From contig NC_022657.1 in assembly GCF_000494755.1 (NCBI RefSeq), forward strand, positions 8,896,001 to 8,960,000: a stretch of DNA of 64,000 bases. Direction: 5' to 3'. Position 1 is the first letter of the stretch. The number at the start of each line of letters is the position of its first letter. Made by a program: the position numbers and the translations under genes. Origin of the DNA: Amorphoplanes friuliensis DSM 7358 (GTDB lineage Bacteria > Actinomycetota > Actinomycetes > Mycobacteriales > Micromonosporaceae). Below are positions 1-10,210 of this stretch, one piece after another. The notes under the pieces are model-generated. The model was not told the DNA's origin and did not search any database. It saw only the letters and a program-made list of their open reading frames with translations.

Positions 1-2
1 CG

Positions 3-587
3 ATGTGGGCGGCGACCGCGATGAACTTCGTCAGCGGCGCGTACCACGCGCTCTTTGCGCTCTACCTGGTGCGGGAGCTGCACGCCCCGGCCGGTGTGGT
101 CGGTGTGCTGCTGGCGATGGACGGCCTCGGCACGCTGATCGGTGCGGCGCTGACCACCCGGGTCACCAACGCCCTGGGTACGGCCCGCGGACTGATCATC
201 CTCGGCTTCGTGGAGGCGGCCGGCGCGTTCCTCATCCCGGTCGGTACGGGCTGGGCCGCCTACGCCGCGTTCACCGCCGGTGTGTTGATCACCGCGTGCC
301 TGAGCTGCATCTTCAGCGTGACCACCCGGACGTACCGGCAGATCGCCAGCCCGCCGGAGCTGTTGTCGCGGGTGATGGCGACGGTCCGCTTCGTCTCGTG
401 GGGTGCGATCCCCGTCGGCGGGCTCGTGGCGGGTGCGCTGGCCGGACCGTTCGGTGCCAGGGCCACGCTGTTCGTCTTCGCGTTCGCCGCCCTGCTCGGA
501 CCGCTCGCGCTCTTCTTCTCGCCCGTCCGGGGCGAGCGCGACCTGGTCCTTCCGCCCGTTCCGGAACGGGAAGCGTCCGCCCGGTAG
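3..587 (+). CDS. MFS transporter, C-terminal part (5' end outside window)
   Basis: The last 194 residues of a major facilitator superfamily permease. The frame is open to the left edge, so the start lies outside the window. Roughly six hydrophobic segments alternate with short charged loops, and the second half carries a basic loop (TRTYRQ) and glycine-rich helices typical of the C-terminal MFS six-helix bundle. It is probably a drug or metabolite exporter in the cytoplasmic membrane; the substrate cannot be read from this part. The gene ends in TAG 11 bases before the GTG of the next gene, so the two may be co-transcribed. Confidence 0.8.
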   Translation: MWAATAMNFVSGAYHALFALYLVRELHAPAGVVGVLLAMDGLGTLIGAALTTRVTNALGTARGLIILGFVEAAGAFLIPVGTGWAAYAAFTAGVLITACLSCIFSVTTRTYRQIASPPELLSRVMATVRFVSWGAIPVGGLVAGALAGPFGARATLFVFAFAALLGPLALFFSPVRGERDLVLPPVPEREASAR

Positions 588-598
588 GTTCGGCGGTT

Positions 599-1600
599 GT
601 GGACAGCGAGTTCTGGATCTCCGAACTGACCGATGACGACGTGCCCGCCGTGGTTGCTCTGTGCCGGACCGCGCTCGATCTGCCGGAGGACGCCGCCGAG
701 GCAGCGGAGATCGTGCTGCGGCTGCGGGAGACCACCGGGACCGCCGGGTGGTCCGCGACGCCGCGCAAGCTGGCCGGGTTCATCGCGCTCAGGTCGGCCG
801 GTGCCGGTCCCGCCGCGGCCGGTGCCGCCCTGTCCGGAGAGCCGGTGTCCGTCACCGGCGGCCGGGTCATCGGGGTGGTGCTGGGCTCGGTGTCGCACCG
901 CGACCGGTCGATCGGCCACGTCGACCTGGTGGCCGTCGATCCCCGGGAGCGCCGCCGCGGTGTCGCCCGCGCGCTGGTGTCCCGGGTCGAGGGTGCGCTG
1001 GCCGGGCTGGGTGCCGGTGACATCGTCATCGCCGGCAACGCTCCGTACTACGCGTGGCCCGGCATCGACGTGCGGTACACCCCGGCGATCTGCGCCGCGA
1101 TGGCGTTCGGCTTCGAGCAGGACCAGCCCGCGTGGAACATGACCGTCGACACCGCCGTGGCCGGGCTCGAGTCCACCGCCGACCACGAGGAACGCCTGGC
1201 GGGCGAGGGCATCACCGTGCGGCGGGCCGGCGCCGAGGACGTGCCCGCGCTGGTCAGCTTCGCGCTGGCGACCTTCGGTGGGGGCTGGGCGGGCGAGATC
1301 ACCCACTCGGTCGGCCGGGACCAGGCCGGTTGCCATCTGGCGCTGGCCAAGGACGGGTCGATCCTGGGCTTCGCCGCGTACGGGTCGTCGCGGCCGAGCT
1401 GGTTCGGGCCGATGGGCACCGCGACCGCCGCCCGGGGGCTGGGCATCGGGGCGTTGCTGCTGCGCCGGTGCCTCGCCGACCAGCGGGCCGCCGGTCACGA
1501 GACGGTGCAGATCGGCTGGGTGGGGCCGCTGCCGTTCTACTCCAAGGCCGTCGGCGCCCGCGTCGAACGGGTGTTCCTGCTCTACCGCAAGCAGCTCTGA
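599..1600 (+). CDS. Tandem GNAT-family N-acetyltransferase
   Basis: A 333-residue protein with two GNAT folds in a row. The first has its acetyl-CoA loop at RERRRGVARAL (about residues 117-127), followed by an NAPYYAWPGID segment. The second, less canonical, has TAARGLGIGALLLRRCL near residue 277 and ends with a GPLPFYSKAVGA motif. The start is GTG 599, because the sequence upstream overlaps the MFS stop and encodes no sensible protein in this frame. GNATs transfer acetyl from acetyl-CoA to amines; the substrate here is unknown. In tandem proteins one half is often degenerate, and the second half has the weaker R/Q-x-x-G-x-G/A loop. Confidence 0.75.
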   Translation: MDSEFWISELTDDDVPAVVALCRTALDLPEDAAEAAEIVLRLRETTGTAGWSATPRKLAGFIALRSAGAGPAAAGAALSGEPVSVTGGRVIGVVLGSVSHRDRSIGHVDLVAVDPRERRRGVARALVSRVEGALAGLGAGDIVIAGNAPYYAWPGIDVRYTPAICAAMAFGFEQDQPAWNMTVDTAVAGLESTADHEERLAGEGITVRRAGAEDVPALVSFALATFGGGWAGEITHSVGRDQAGCHLALAKDGSILGFAAYGSSRPSWFGPMGTATAARGLGIGALLLRRCLADQRAAGHETVQIGWVGPLPFYSKAVGARVERVFLLYRKQL

Positions 1601-1641
1601 GACTGCGCCTGAGCTGCACCTGAACAGCACTCGGCCGTTTC

Positions 1642-1647
1642 TAGCGT
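1642..1647 (+). promoter_or_regulatory. Possible -10 element for the surface protein gene
   Basis: TAGCGT at 1642-1647 fits the actinobacterial -10 pattern TAnnnT. The start point predicted seven bases downstream would coincide with the 5' arm of the hairpin at 1654-1677. No convincing -35 is visible (CTGAAC at 1620-1625 would give a 16-bp spacer). The same hexamer sits seven bases before the ATG of two other genes in this window. Confidence 0.3.
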
Positions 1648-1653
1648 GATGAG

Positions 1654-1680
1654 AGCCCGGACCATCAGGTCCGGGCTTTC
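1654..1680 (+). terminator. Perfect 10-bp hairpin: GNAT terminator or surface-gene 5' leader hairpin
   Basis: AGCCCGGACC (1654-1663) and GGTCCGGGCT (1668-1677) form a perfect stem with an ATCA loop, followed by TTC. It lies 54 bases after the GNAT stop and 28 bases before the next ATG. It can serve as a terminator for the upstream genes. If the TAGCGT at 1642 is used, it would instead be the very 5' end of the surface-protein mRNA. Confidence 0.6.
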
Positions 1681-1707
1681 TGCGCGCCGGAAACGACGAG
1701 GACCCCC

Positions 1708-4700
1708 ATGCCCGCACTGCGTTCCGCCCCCCACCGGGTGCTCGCCCTGCTCGTGGTCGTCGCCGTCGGGGTCGCGCTGACCTTCTACATGAGCCGGGCG
1801 GAGGCGGTCATCACGACGCCGTTCACCACCACGTTCTCGGCCAACGCGAACGGTGCGATCGTGCTGCGCGGCAACACGAACCTCACCTGCCCGCCGGCGG
1901 CGACGGGCTGCACCGACGGTCTGCAGGGCATCGGCTCGGCCTCGACCGAGGTGCTGAACAACAACGGCTACGTGATGCAGAACGCGGGCGCCGACCAGGC
2001 CAACGGCCTCTTCAACTCCAGCAGCACCCAGCTGGTGTTGCCGGCGGGCAGCACGGTGCTCTTCGCGGGTCTGTACTGGAGTGCCAACACCAAGGCGGGT
2101 ACGAGTGGTGCGGTCGCCCCGACGGCGGCCGACAAGGGCAAGGTCAAGTTCTCGGTGCCGGGCGGTGGCGGTTACACGACCATGGTGTCGACCGAGACCA
2201 ACACCGACCCGTCGACCAGCGCGTACCAGGGATACACCAACGTCACGACCCTGGTGGCCGGCGGCGGCAACGGCACCTACTCCGTGGCCAACATCCAGGC
2301 CGGTACGGGCGTCGACCGGTACGCGGGCTGGGCGCTTGTGGTCGCGTACCGGAATGCCGCCCTGCCGATGCGCGACCTGCGCGTCTTCGACGGTTTCGGG
2401 GTGGTCAGCAGCGGCTCGACCAGCGTGACGATCCCGGTCAGCGGTTTCGAGACCCCGCAGTACGGCACGGTGACCACGAAGATCGGCACCGTGGTCTACG
2501 AGGGTGACCTGGGCAAGACCGGGGACGTGCTGCAGCTCAACGGCAGTGCGGTGTCCGACTCGAAGAACCCGGCGAACAACTTCTTCAACAGCACGGTCAG
2601 CGACGGCGGCGCACTGGTCACCGACCGCTCGCCGGCGAGTTCGAACCTGCTCGGCGTGGACGTGGACCAGTTCGACGCGACCGGGCGGCTGGCCAACGGC
2701 GCGACCAGCGCGACCCTGACGCTGACCACGACGAACGAGACGTTCTACCCGGGTGTGGTCACCTTCAGCACCGACCTGTACGCGCCGAACCTGACCGCGA
2801 CGCTCACCGGCAAGGACGTCGACGGCGGCAACCTGCTGCCCGGCGACGAGATCGAGTACACGGTCGGTGTGGTCAACGACGGCACCGACACGGCGATCGA
2901 GTCGGTGCTGACGGACGCGGTCCCGGCCGGTACGACGTACGTGCCGGGCTCCCTGGCCGTCGCGGGCACCCCGGTGACCGACGCGCCGGGCGACGACACG
3001 GGGTCCTTCGCCACCGACTCCGCACAGGGCACCACAACCTTCAACATCGGCACGGGCGCGACCCCGTCGACCGGCGGCGAGCTGATCCCGAGCGCGACCA
3101 CCAAGGTGACGTTCCGCGTGAAGGTCGATCTGAACACCCCGGCGGGCTTCACGGTGGTCGACGTGGCGAACGTGGCGTACACCGGCAAGCACACGGGCCG
3201 GAAGATCGCCGGCACGAGTACGGCCTCGGGGGTGACCGTGGCGCAGCCGAGCGCGGACCTCGCCGCCGGCCTGGCCATCGTCCCGGGCGTCGTGCAGCGC
3301 GGCGGTGCACCCGACCCGGTCACCTACCAGGTCTCGGTCACCAACAACGGCCCGGAACGCGAGGCGCGGGCCGTCGCGAAGCTGACCCTGCCGGCCGGTG
3401 CCACACCCGGCACACTGCCCGCGGGCTGCACAGCGACGGGCCAGGACGTCACCTGCGTGCTCGGGGTCCTGGCTCTCGGCAGCACCGCAACGGTGCTGGT
3501 CGACACGCTTGTCGACGACACCGCCGCGGCGACGGCGGGTGCGACGGTCACGGCCTCCGGAGCCGGCGCCGACCCCACACCCGGCAACAACACCGTGGTG
3601 CGGACCCTGACGGTGAACACCGCCCCGAAGGCGGTGGCCGACCCGGGTGTCACCACCCCGACCGACGCGCCGGTCGTTGTCGCGGTGCTGGACAACGACA
3701 CTGACGCCGACGGCGACCCGCTGACCGTTTCGGTCGGCAGCGGCCCGGCGCACGGCACGGCCGTGGCGAACGCCGACGGCACGATCACGTACACGCCGGC
3801 CGCCGGATATGCGGGACCGGACTCGTTCACCTACGTGCTCGCCGACGGTAAGGGCGGCACCGGCACCGCGACCGTGACGGTGGGCGTCGACAACGCCGCG
3901 CCGGTGGTTCACGACGACCAGGCGGGCGCGGCGGGCCAGGCGGTCACCGTCACCGTGCTCGACAACGACTCCGACCCCAACGGCGACCCGCTGACGATCA
4001 CCGCGGTCACCCAGCCGGCGTCCGGCACGGTCACCTTCGGCGCTCAGGACCTCACGTTCACCCCGGTCAGCGGGTTCACCGGGCCGGCGACCTTCACCTA
4101 CACCGTCTCGGACGGCCGGGGCGGCTCGGCCACCGCAACCGTCAAGGTCACCGTCGGCAACGCTGCACCGGTCGCCGCCGACGACGCCATCTCGACGAAC
4201 TACCGCACCGACGTGGTCGTTCCGGTGCTCGGCGGGGACACCGATCCCAACGGCGACACACTGACGGTCACCGCGGTCGGTCAGCCCGGCCACGGCAGCG
4301 TCGACCTCACCGCCGGCGTGGTCACCTACCGCCCGGCGGCCGGCTTCTCCGGTACGGACACCTTCACGTACACGGTCTCGGACGGCAACGGCGGCGACGA
4401 CACCGGCCGGGTGACCGTCACCGTGGCCAACGCGGCCCCCGTGGCAACGAACCGCACCGTGCAGACCGCCTTCGGCACGGCCCTGACCCTGGACGTGGTC
4501 GCAGCCGCGTCCGACCCGAACGGCGACAGCCTCGTGGTCAGCGGTGTGACAGCGGCCGCGCACGGCACGGTCGTCCGCAACCAGGACGGCACGATCACCT
4601 ACACCCCGGCCGCGCGCTGGTCGGGTCCGGACAGCTTCGACTACACGATCTCGGACGGCAACGGCGGCACGGCAACGGCGACCGTCAGCCTCACCGTCGC

Positions 4701-7086
4701 CAACGGCGTACCGGTGGCCGGCGCCGACACGGTGACCGCCGAGACCAATCTGCCCCTGGTCGTACCGGTGCTGGCCGACGACAGCGACCCGAACGGCGAC
4801 CCGCTGACGGTCACGATCGACACGCAGCCCCTGCACGGCACGGCCGCGGTCGCCGCCGATGGCACGGTGACCTACACGCCGGCGCCCGGCTATCGCGGGC
4901 CGGACGGCTTCCACTACACGATCTCCGACGGCAAGGGTGGCACCGCGGGCGCGGCCGTCACCGTCACCGTGGTGAACTCGCCGCCGGTGGCCGCGCCGGA
5001 CGCCGACGTCACCCCGACCGACGTCCCGATCCGCCTGACCGTGCTCAGCAACGACAGCGACCCCAGCGGCGACCCGATCACGATCACCGGGCACACCAAC
5101 GGCGGCCACGGCACGGTCACGCCGACCGGGGACGGCACGCTGGTCTACTCCCCCGGGCGGGGCTTCGCCGGTACGGACACCTTCACGTACACGATCGAGG
5201 ACGCGGCGCACGGGAGCTCCACGACGACCGTCACCGTCACCGTGCTCAACGCCAACCCGATCGCGGTGCCCGACGCCGTACGCGCCCAGCCCGGTGTCGC
5301 CGTGCCGATCCCCGTCCTGGCCAACGACACCGACCCGAACATCGGCCAGCACCTGCGCATCATCTCGACCACGGTCCCGGTGCACGGCATCGCCGCCGTA
5401 CGCCCCGACGGCACGATCACGTACACGGCCGAGGCGGGCAGTTCCGGCACCGACACGTTCGACTACGTGGTGACCGACGACGCCGGCGGCACCGACACGA
5501 CCACAGTCACGGTCGGCGTGAACTCCGCGCCGATCGCCGCCGCCGACAAGGCCACCGCCTCGTCGGGCACAGCCGTGATCATCCCGGTCCTCGCGAACGA
5601 CACCGACTTCGAGAACGAGGCGCTGACCCTCGTCTCGGTGTCCGCACCGGAGAACGGCACGGCGAAGATCGTGAACGGCGTGGTCCGCTACACGCCCGCG
5701 ACCGGCTTCACGGGTGTCGACACGTTCACCTACGTCGTGACCGATCCTTCCGGTGGCCGCAGCACGGGACGGGTCTCGGTGACCGTGGCCAACGCCGCGC
5801 CGATCGCCCGGGCCGACCAGTCCGCCGTGGTCAAGGGCGGCCGCGTCGACATCGACGTGCTCGGCAACGACTCGGACGTCAACCCGGGCCAGCGGCTGAC
5901 CGTGAAGTCGGCGGGCAAGGCAGCGCACGGCACGACGTCGGTCCTCTCGGACGGCCGCATCCGGTACACCCCGGACGCCGGCTACCTGGGCACGGACAGC
6001 TTCGACTACGTCCTTTCCGACGGCGCGGGCGGCACCGCCACCGGCCGCGTCTCGGTGACCGTCACCGACGGCACACCGGTCGCGCTGCCCGACGAGAAAG
6101 CGACGCCGTACCAGCGGGCGGTCACGGTGGACGTGCTCGGCAACGACCTGGACCCCGACGGCGACAGGCTGACCGTCACCACGGTCACCCAGCCCGCCGA
6201 CGGCAAGGTCACCTTCACGGCGACCACGGTCACCTACCGGCCGGCGGACGGTTTCTCCGGCACGGCCGCGTTCACCTACACGATCAGCGACGGCAAGGAC
6301 ACCTCGACGTCGACCGTCACGGTGGTCGTCGGCACGCCGCCGGCCGTGCCGGACAAGGCGGCCACGGCCGACCCGGCCACCCCGGTCCTCATCGGCCTCC
6401 CGACCGTCGACAAACACCAGCGTCCGGTCACGGTCATCGCGGTCGGCAAACCCAGCCACGGTACGGCCGAACTGGCCGCCGCCGCAGTCACCTACACCCC
6501 GGTGCTCGGCTTCGCCGGCATGGACAGCTTCTCGTACTCGGCCGAGGACCCCAACGGGAACCGGGCCACGGGCACGATCAAGGTGACGGTCGCGGGCCCG
6601 AACGCCGCACCCGTGGCCCGCAACGACGGTGCCACGGTCAAGGCCGGCGCCTCGGTCGTCGTGTCGGTGCTGGCCGGCGACAAGGACCCGAACGAGGACC
6701 CGCTGACGGTGACCAAGGTCGGCAAGCCCCGCCACGGCGCCGCGGTCCTGAACGCGAACGGCACGGTCACCTACGCGCCGTCGGACACCTACGAGGGCGG
6801 CACGGACTCGTTCACCTACACGATCTCCGACGGCCGCGGCGGCACGGACACCGCCACAGTCACCATCACGGTCCAGGAGGGCCCCACCCCGGCCACCCAG
6901 ACCATCATCAAACTCCCCCGAACCGGCGCCGACCTCATGTCGGTAGGCGCCCTCGGCACCACAGCCCTCCTCCTGGGCGCCGCCCTCTACTTCTTCGGCG
7001 GCCGCCTACCCTTCCTGGCCACAGCCACCGCCACCGACCGCGGCCCGGGCCGCCACCGCCCAGGCAAACACGCCTGGCACAAGTAG
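1708..7086 (+). CDS. Sortase-anchored multi-repeat surface protein (DUF11 plus 12 Ig/cadherin-like repeats, LPRTG)
   Basis: A 1792-residue wall protein. An N-terminal hydrophobic export signal (about residues 10-30) is followed by a ~320-residue globular domain, then two DUF11-like beta modules (about 355-460 and 510-635). Next come twelve repeats of 88-92 residues (637-1724), each opening NxxPVA and carrying a D-x-D-P-x-G-D-x-L acidic loop and a D-x-F-x-Y core, as in the tandem-95/VCBS/cadherin-like families that bind calcium. The C-terminus has LPRTG at 1736-1740, a hydrophobic segment and a basic tail, which is a complete sortase signal. GAGGA precedes the ATG. It probably acts as a fibrillar adhesin or stalk; the ligand is unknown. 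No sortase gene is in the window. Confidence 0.85.
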   Translation: MPALRSAPHRVLALLVVVAVGVALTFYMSRAEAVITTPFTTTFSANANGAIVLRGNTNLTCPPAATGCTDGLQGIGSASTEVLNNNGYVMQNAGADQANGLFNSSSTQLVLPAGSTVLFAGLYWSANTKAGTSGAVAPTAADKGKVKFSVPGGGGYTTMVSTETNTDPSTSAYQGYTNVTTLVAGGGNGTYSVANIQAGTGVDRYAGWALVVAYRNAALPMRDLRVFDGFGVVSSGSTSVTIPVSGFETPQYGTVTTKIGTVVYEGDLGKTGDVLQLNGSAVSDSKNPANNFFNSTVSDGGALVTDRSPASSNLLGVDVDQFDATGRLANGATSATLTLTTTNETFYPGVVTFSTDLYAPNLTATLTGKDVDGGNLLPGDEIEYTVGVVNDGTDTAIESVLTDAVPAGTTYVPGSLAVAGTPVTDAPGDDTGSFATDSAQGTTTFNIGTGATPSTGGELIPSATTKVTFRVKVDLNTPAGFTVVDVANVAYTGKHTGRKIAGTSTASGVTVAQPSADLAAGLAIVPGVVQRGGAPDPVTYQVSVTNNGPEREARAVAKLTLPAGATPGTLPAGCTATGQDVTCVLGVLALGSTATVLVDTLVDDTAAATAGATVTASGAGADPTPGNNTVVRTLTVNTAPKAVADPGVTTPTDAPVVVAVLDNDTDADGDPLTVSVGSGPAHGTAVANADGTITYTPAAGYAGPDSFTYVLADGKGGTGTATVTVGVDNAAPVVHDDQAGAAGQAVTVTVLDNDSDPNGDPLTITAVTQPASGTVTFGAQDLTFTPVSGFTGPATFTYTVSDGRGGSATATVKVTVGNAAPVAADDAISTNYRTDVVVPVLGGDTDPNGDTLTVTAVGQPGHGSVDLTAGVVTYRPAAGFSGTDTFTYTVSDGNGGDDTGRVTVTVANAAPVATNRTVQTAFGTALTLDVVAAASDPNGDSLVVSGVTAAAHGTVVRNQDGTITYTPAARWSGPDSFDYTISDGNGGTATATVSLTVANGVPVAGADTVTAETNLPLVVPVLADDSDPNGDPLTVTIDTQPLHGTAAVAADGTVTYTPAPGYRGPDGFHYTISDGKGGTAGAAVTVTVVNSPPVAAPDADVTPTDVPIRLTVLSNDSDPSGDPITITGHTNGGHGTVTPTGDGTLVYSPGRGFAGTDTFTYTIEDAAHGSSTTTVTVTVLNANPIAVPDAVRAQPGVAVPIPVLANDTDPNIGQHLRIISTTVPVHGIAAVRPDGTITYTAEAGSSGTDTFDYVVTDDAGGTDTTTVTVGVNSAPIAAADKATASSGTAVIIPVLANDTDFENEALTLVSVSAPENGTAKIVNGVVRYTPATGFTGVDTFTYVVTDPSGGRSTGRVSVTVANAAPIARADQSAVVKGGRVDIDVLGNDSDVNPGQRLTVKSAGKAAHGTTSVLSDGRIRYTPDAGYLGTDSFDYVLSDGAGGTATGRVSVTVTDGTPVALPDEKATPYQRAVTVDVLGNDLDPDGDRLTVTTVTQPADGKVTFTATTVTYRPADGFSGTAAFTYTISDGKDTSTSTVTVVVGTPPAVPDKAATADPATPVLIGLPTVDKHQRPVTVIAVGKPSHGTAELAAAAVTYTPVLGFAGMDSFSYSAEDPNGNRATGTIKVTVAGPNAAPVARNDGATVKAGASVVVSVLAGDKDPNEDPLTVTKVGKPRHGAAVLNANGTVTYAPSDTYEGGTDSFTYTISDGRGGTDTATVTITVQEGPTPATQTIIKLPRTGADLMSVGALGTTALLLGAALYFFGGRLPFLATATATDRGPGRHRPGKHAWHK
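3616..6879 (+). repeat. Twelve tandem ~270-bp repeats encoding Ig/cadherin-like modules
   Basis: Twelve in-frame units with recurring starts (NAAPV, NGVPV, NSPPV, NANPI, NSAPI, DGTPV, GTPPA) and recurring D-x-D-P-x-G-D-x-L and FTYTxSDG motifs. The units have diverged at the nucleotide level, so this is an old expansion rather than a fresh tandem duplication. Unit 11 has lost the acidic loop and the NDxDP motif, which suggests that module no longer binds calcium. Confidence 0.85.
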
Positions 7087-7107
7087 GGACGGTCTGGCGA
7101 GCACGCA

Positions 7108-7177
7108 GCCCTTTCTCGGCGGGAGCGACGGTCAGCACCATGCAACCAGGCACGACATGAACCAGATCTTGATCTTC
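7108..7177 (-). repeat. 70-bp dispersed repeat, copy A
   Basis: Read on the minus strand, this block matches 12922-12991 on the plus strand: ten identical bases (GAAGATCAAG), ten variable bases, then a 50-base core with 46 identities beginning TGTCGTGCCTGGTTGCA. It lies between the 3' ends of the surface protein gene and groEL. It is too long and too conserved to be chance and is not part of any recognised gene. Confidence 0.7.
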
Positions 7178-7196
7178 TGTCCGGCGCGGGACATGC

Positions 7197-7230
7197 AGGA
7201 GGGCGGGCTGCCGAAGCAACCCGCCCTCCT
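7197..7230. terminator. Bidirectional hairpin terminator between surface protein gene and groEL
   Basis: AGGAGGGCGGG (7197-7207) pairs perfectly with CCCGCCCTCCT (7220-7230) around a 12-base loop. It sits 13 bases after the groEL stop codon and between two convergent genes. No long T-tract is present, as is common for actinobacterial terminators. Confidence 0.75.
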
Positions 7231-7242
7231 GAAAAGCTGGAC

Positions 7243-8865
<1,623 letters not shown>

Positions 8866-9054
8866 ACGGCTGTGTCCTCCTGGACATTCGCGGCGCCTGG
8901 CCTGTCCGGCCCGCATTCCGCACGTTGAACTCCGTGGACGTCACCACCTGGCGATGTGACGTCCTCAGGTCGAGCCGGATAGCCCGCGACGACCGGTCCC
9001 GCACCCCGGCACCGATGGCGGTGCCGCAGCCGTGACCCCACCGTCCCGACCTGC

Positions 9055-9079
9055 TGGCACTCACCTGACGCGAGTGCCA
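9055..9079. promoter_or_regulatory. CIRCE operator, promoter-distal (HrcA site)
   Basis: TGGCACTC-N9-GAGTGCCA, a perfect 8-bp inverted repeat with the 9-base spacing of CIRCE (consensus TTAGCACTC-N9-GAGTGCTAA), differing from consensus at A to G. It lies at or just downstream of the predicted groEL transcription start, within the 5' untranslated region. Confidence 0.9.
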
Positions 9080-9085
9080 ACACCT

Positions 9086-9114
9086 TGTTTAGCACTCTGG
9101 TGGGGCGAGTGCAA
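9086..9114 (-). promoter_or_regulatory. groEL promoter (-35 TTGCAC, -10 TAAACA)
   Basis: On the minus strand TTGCAC (9109-9114) and TAAACA (9086-9091) are separated by exactly 17 bases. Both hexamers overlap the promoter-proximal CIRCE, as expected for HrcA repression. The mRNA would have a leader of about 210 bases. Confidence 0.7.
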
Positions 9115-9115
9115 G
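9089..9115. promoter_or_regulatory. CIRCE operator, promoter-proximal (HrcA site)
   Basis: TTAGCACTC-N9-GAGTGCAAG: the left arm matches the CIRCE consensus exactly and the right arm differs at two positions. It covers the groEL -10 and -35 region. hrcA itself is not in this window. Confidence 0.9.
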
Positions 9116-9167
9116 CAGAACGGACGCCTCCGGGACCCGCCCGCGAAGTCCCATATCGGCATCCTGG

Positions 9168-9196
9168 TTGCCCCTGCCGCGAGGACCGGGTAGCAA
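9168..9196 (+). promoter_or_regulatory. Predicted leaderless promoter of the GNAT gene
   Basis: TTGCCC (9168-9173) and TAGCAA (9191-9196) are spaced by 17 bases, and the ATG follows seven bases after the -10. Transcription would therefore start at or next to the A of the ATG. No ribosome-binding site is seen, which fits a leaderless mRNA. Confidence 0.45.
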
Positions 9197-9203
9197 GGGC
9201 AGC

Positions 9204-9728
9204 ATGACCAGCACACTGGCGCCGCCGCTCACCGTGCACCGGGTCACCCCCGAGGACGCGGCCAGGATGCGCGCGCTGCGGCTGGAGATGCTGGCCGACA
9301 GCCCGCTCGCCTTCCTCGAGACGCTGGCCCAGGCCGCCGCCCGGCCGCACGCGGACTACCGCCGGCGGATCGTGCAGGCATCGACCGGCGGCCAGCTGGC
9401 CCAGTTCGTCGCCGACCCGGGCGGGCGCCTGACCGGCCACGCGGGCGGCACAGTCCTGCCGGAGGAGCCCGGGGCCACGGTGGTCTTCGCGGTCTACATC
9501 ACACCAGCGCAGCGCGGCACGGGTGTGCTGGGCCGGCTCGTCGACGCGGTCGCGGAGTGGTCACTCGCCATGGGCCGCCCCGAGCTGATGCTCGAAGTGG
9601 TCGTCGGCAACGACCGGGCGGTCCGGGCGTACGAGCGGCTGGGCTTCCAGGACACCGGCATCCGCGTGCCGCACCCCGTCGTCCCGGGGCTGAAGGAGCT
9701 TCAGATGCGCCGGCAGGCCGCGTCGTGA
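9204..9728 (+). CDS. GNAT-family N-acetyltransferase
   Basis: A single-domain GNAT of 174 residues. The order is an N-terminal HRVTPEDAARMRALRLEML helix region, the central beta strand with VVFAVYI, the acetyl-CoA loop QRGTGVLGRLV (about residues 98-108), and the late NDRAVRAYERLGF motif shared with the RimI/YhhY-like branch. The ATG at 9204 is preferred over 9168 because homologues begin near here and because promoter elements sit immediately upstream. The acceptor substrate is unknown. The stop overlaps the GTG of the next gene by four bases, indicating translational coupling. Confidence 0.85.
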   Translation: MTSTLAPPLTVHRVTPEDAARMRALRLEMLADSPLAFLETLAQAAARPHADYRRRIVQASTGGQLAQFVADPGGRLTGHAGGTVLPEEPGATVVFAVYITPAQRGTGVLGRLVDAVAEWSLAMGRPELMLEVVVGNDRAVRAYERLGFQDTGIRVPHPVVPGLKELQMRRQAAS

Positions 9729-10210
9729 GCTGGGCGGCGTTCCGCACCGCGTTGACCGCGGTCAACGGCACCACGCTGGCCGGCCTCGGCCTGGCCGTGC
9801 TCTCCGGCGCCCGGCTCCGGCGTGCGCCCGGCGGCATCCTGATCGCCGAGAACTACCGCCACCGGATGCCACCCGCGACCTGCTTCACGGTCGGCTCGGT
9901 GATCATCACCCGGCGGACAGCCGACTGGCTGCTGCACGAGAGCCGCTCCGAGCTGCTCGCGCACGAGAGCCGCCACGCCGGGCAGTACGCCGTCCTCGGC
10001 CCACTGTTCTGGCCCGCGTACTGGGCGTCGTCGGGTTACTCGTGGGCGATGACCGGCACGTACGGCACCCGCAACGCCTTCGAGCGGCATGCGGGCCTGG
10101 AACGCGGCGGTTACCGGCGGGCGCCGCTGCGGCCGGGGCTGCAGCGGTTCACAAGGTCAGCTGCCACTGGGTCCACGCCTCCATCCGCCGGAAGCCCAGC
10201 TGACGGTTGA
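9725..10210 (+). CDS. Conserved hypothetical protein with HExxH motif
   Basis: A 161-residue protein starting at a GTG that overlaps the stop of the upstream GNAT (GTGA). The sequence has an HESRH motif near residue 80 inside a helical stretch (ELLAHESRHAGQYA), followed by an aromatic, partly hydrophobic FWPAYW segment and a later FERHAG. HExxH with a downstream acidic residue is the zinc ligand set of gluzincin-type peptidases, so a small metalloprotease or a protein derived from one is possible but unproven. The 3' end overlaps the convergent GNAT gene by 62 bp, and the last ~25 residues look low-complexity. Coding status rests on codon bias and the coupled start. Confidence 0.6.
   Translation: MSWAAFRTALTAVNGTTLAGLGLAVLSGARLRRAPGGILIAENYRHRMPPATCFTVGSVIITRRTADWLLHESRSELLAHESRHAGQYAVLGPLFWPAYWASSGYSWAMTGTYGTRNAFERHAGLERGGYRRAPLRPGLQRFTRSAATGSTPPSAGSPADG

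Noticed and set aside
1582..6735. 1717-codon open frame on the minus strand opposite the surface protein gene
   Set aside because: Its translation is a His/Arg/Gly/Val-rich low-complexity string with no domain. It exists because high-GC codon bias leaves few stops on the opposite strand.
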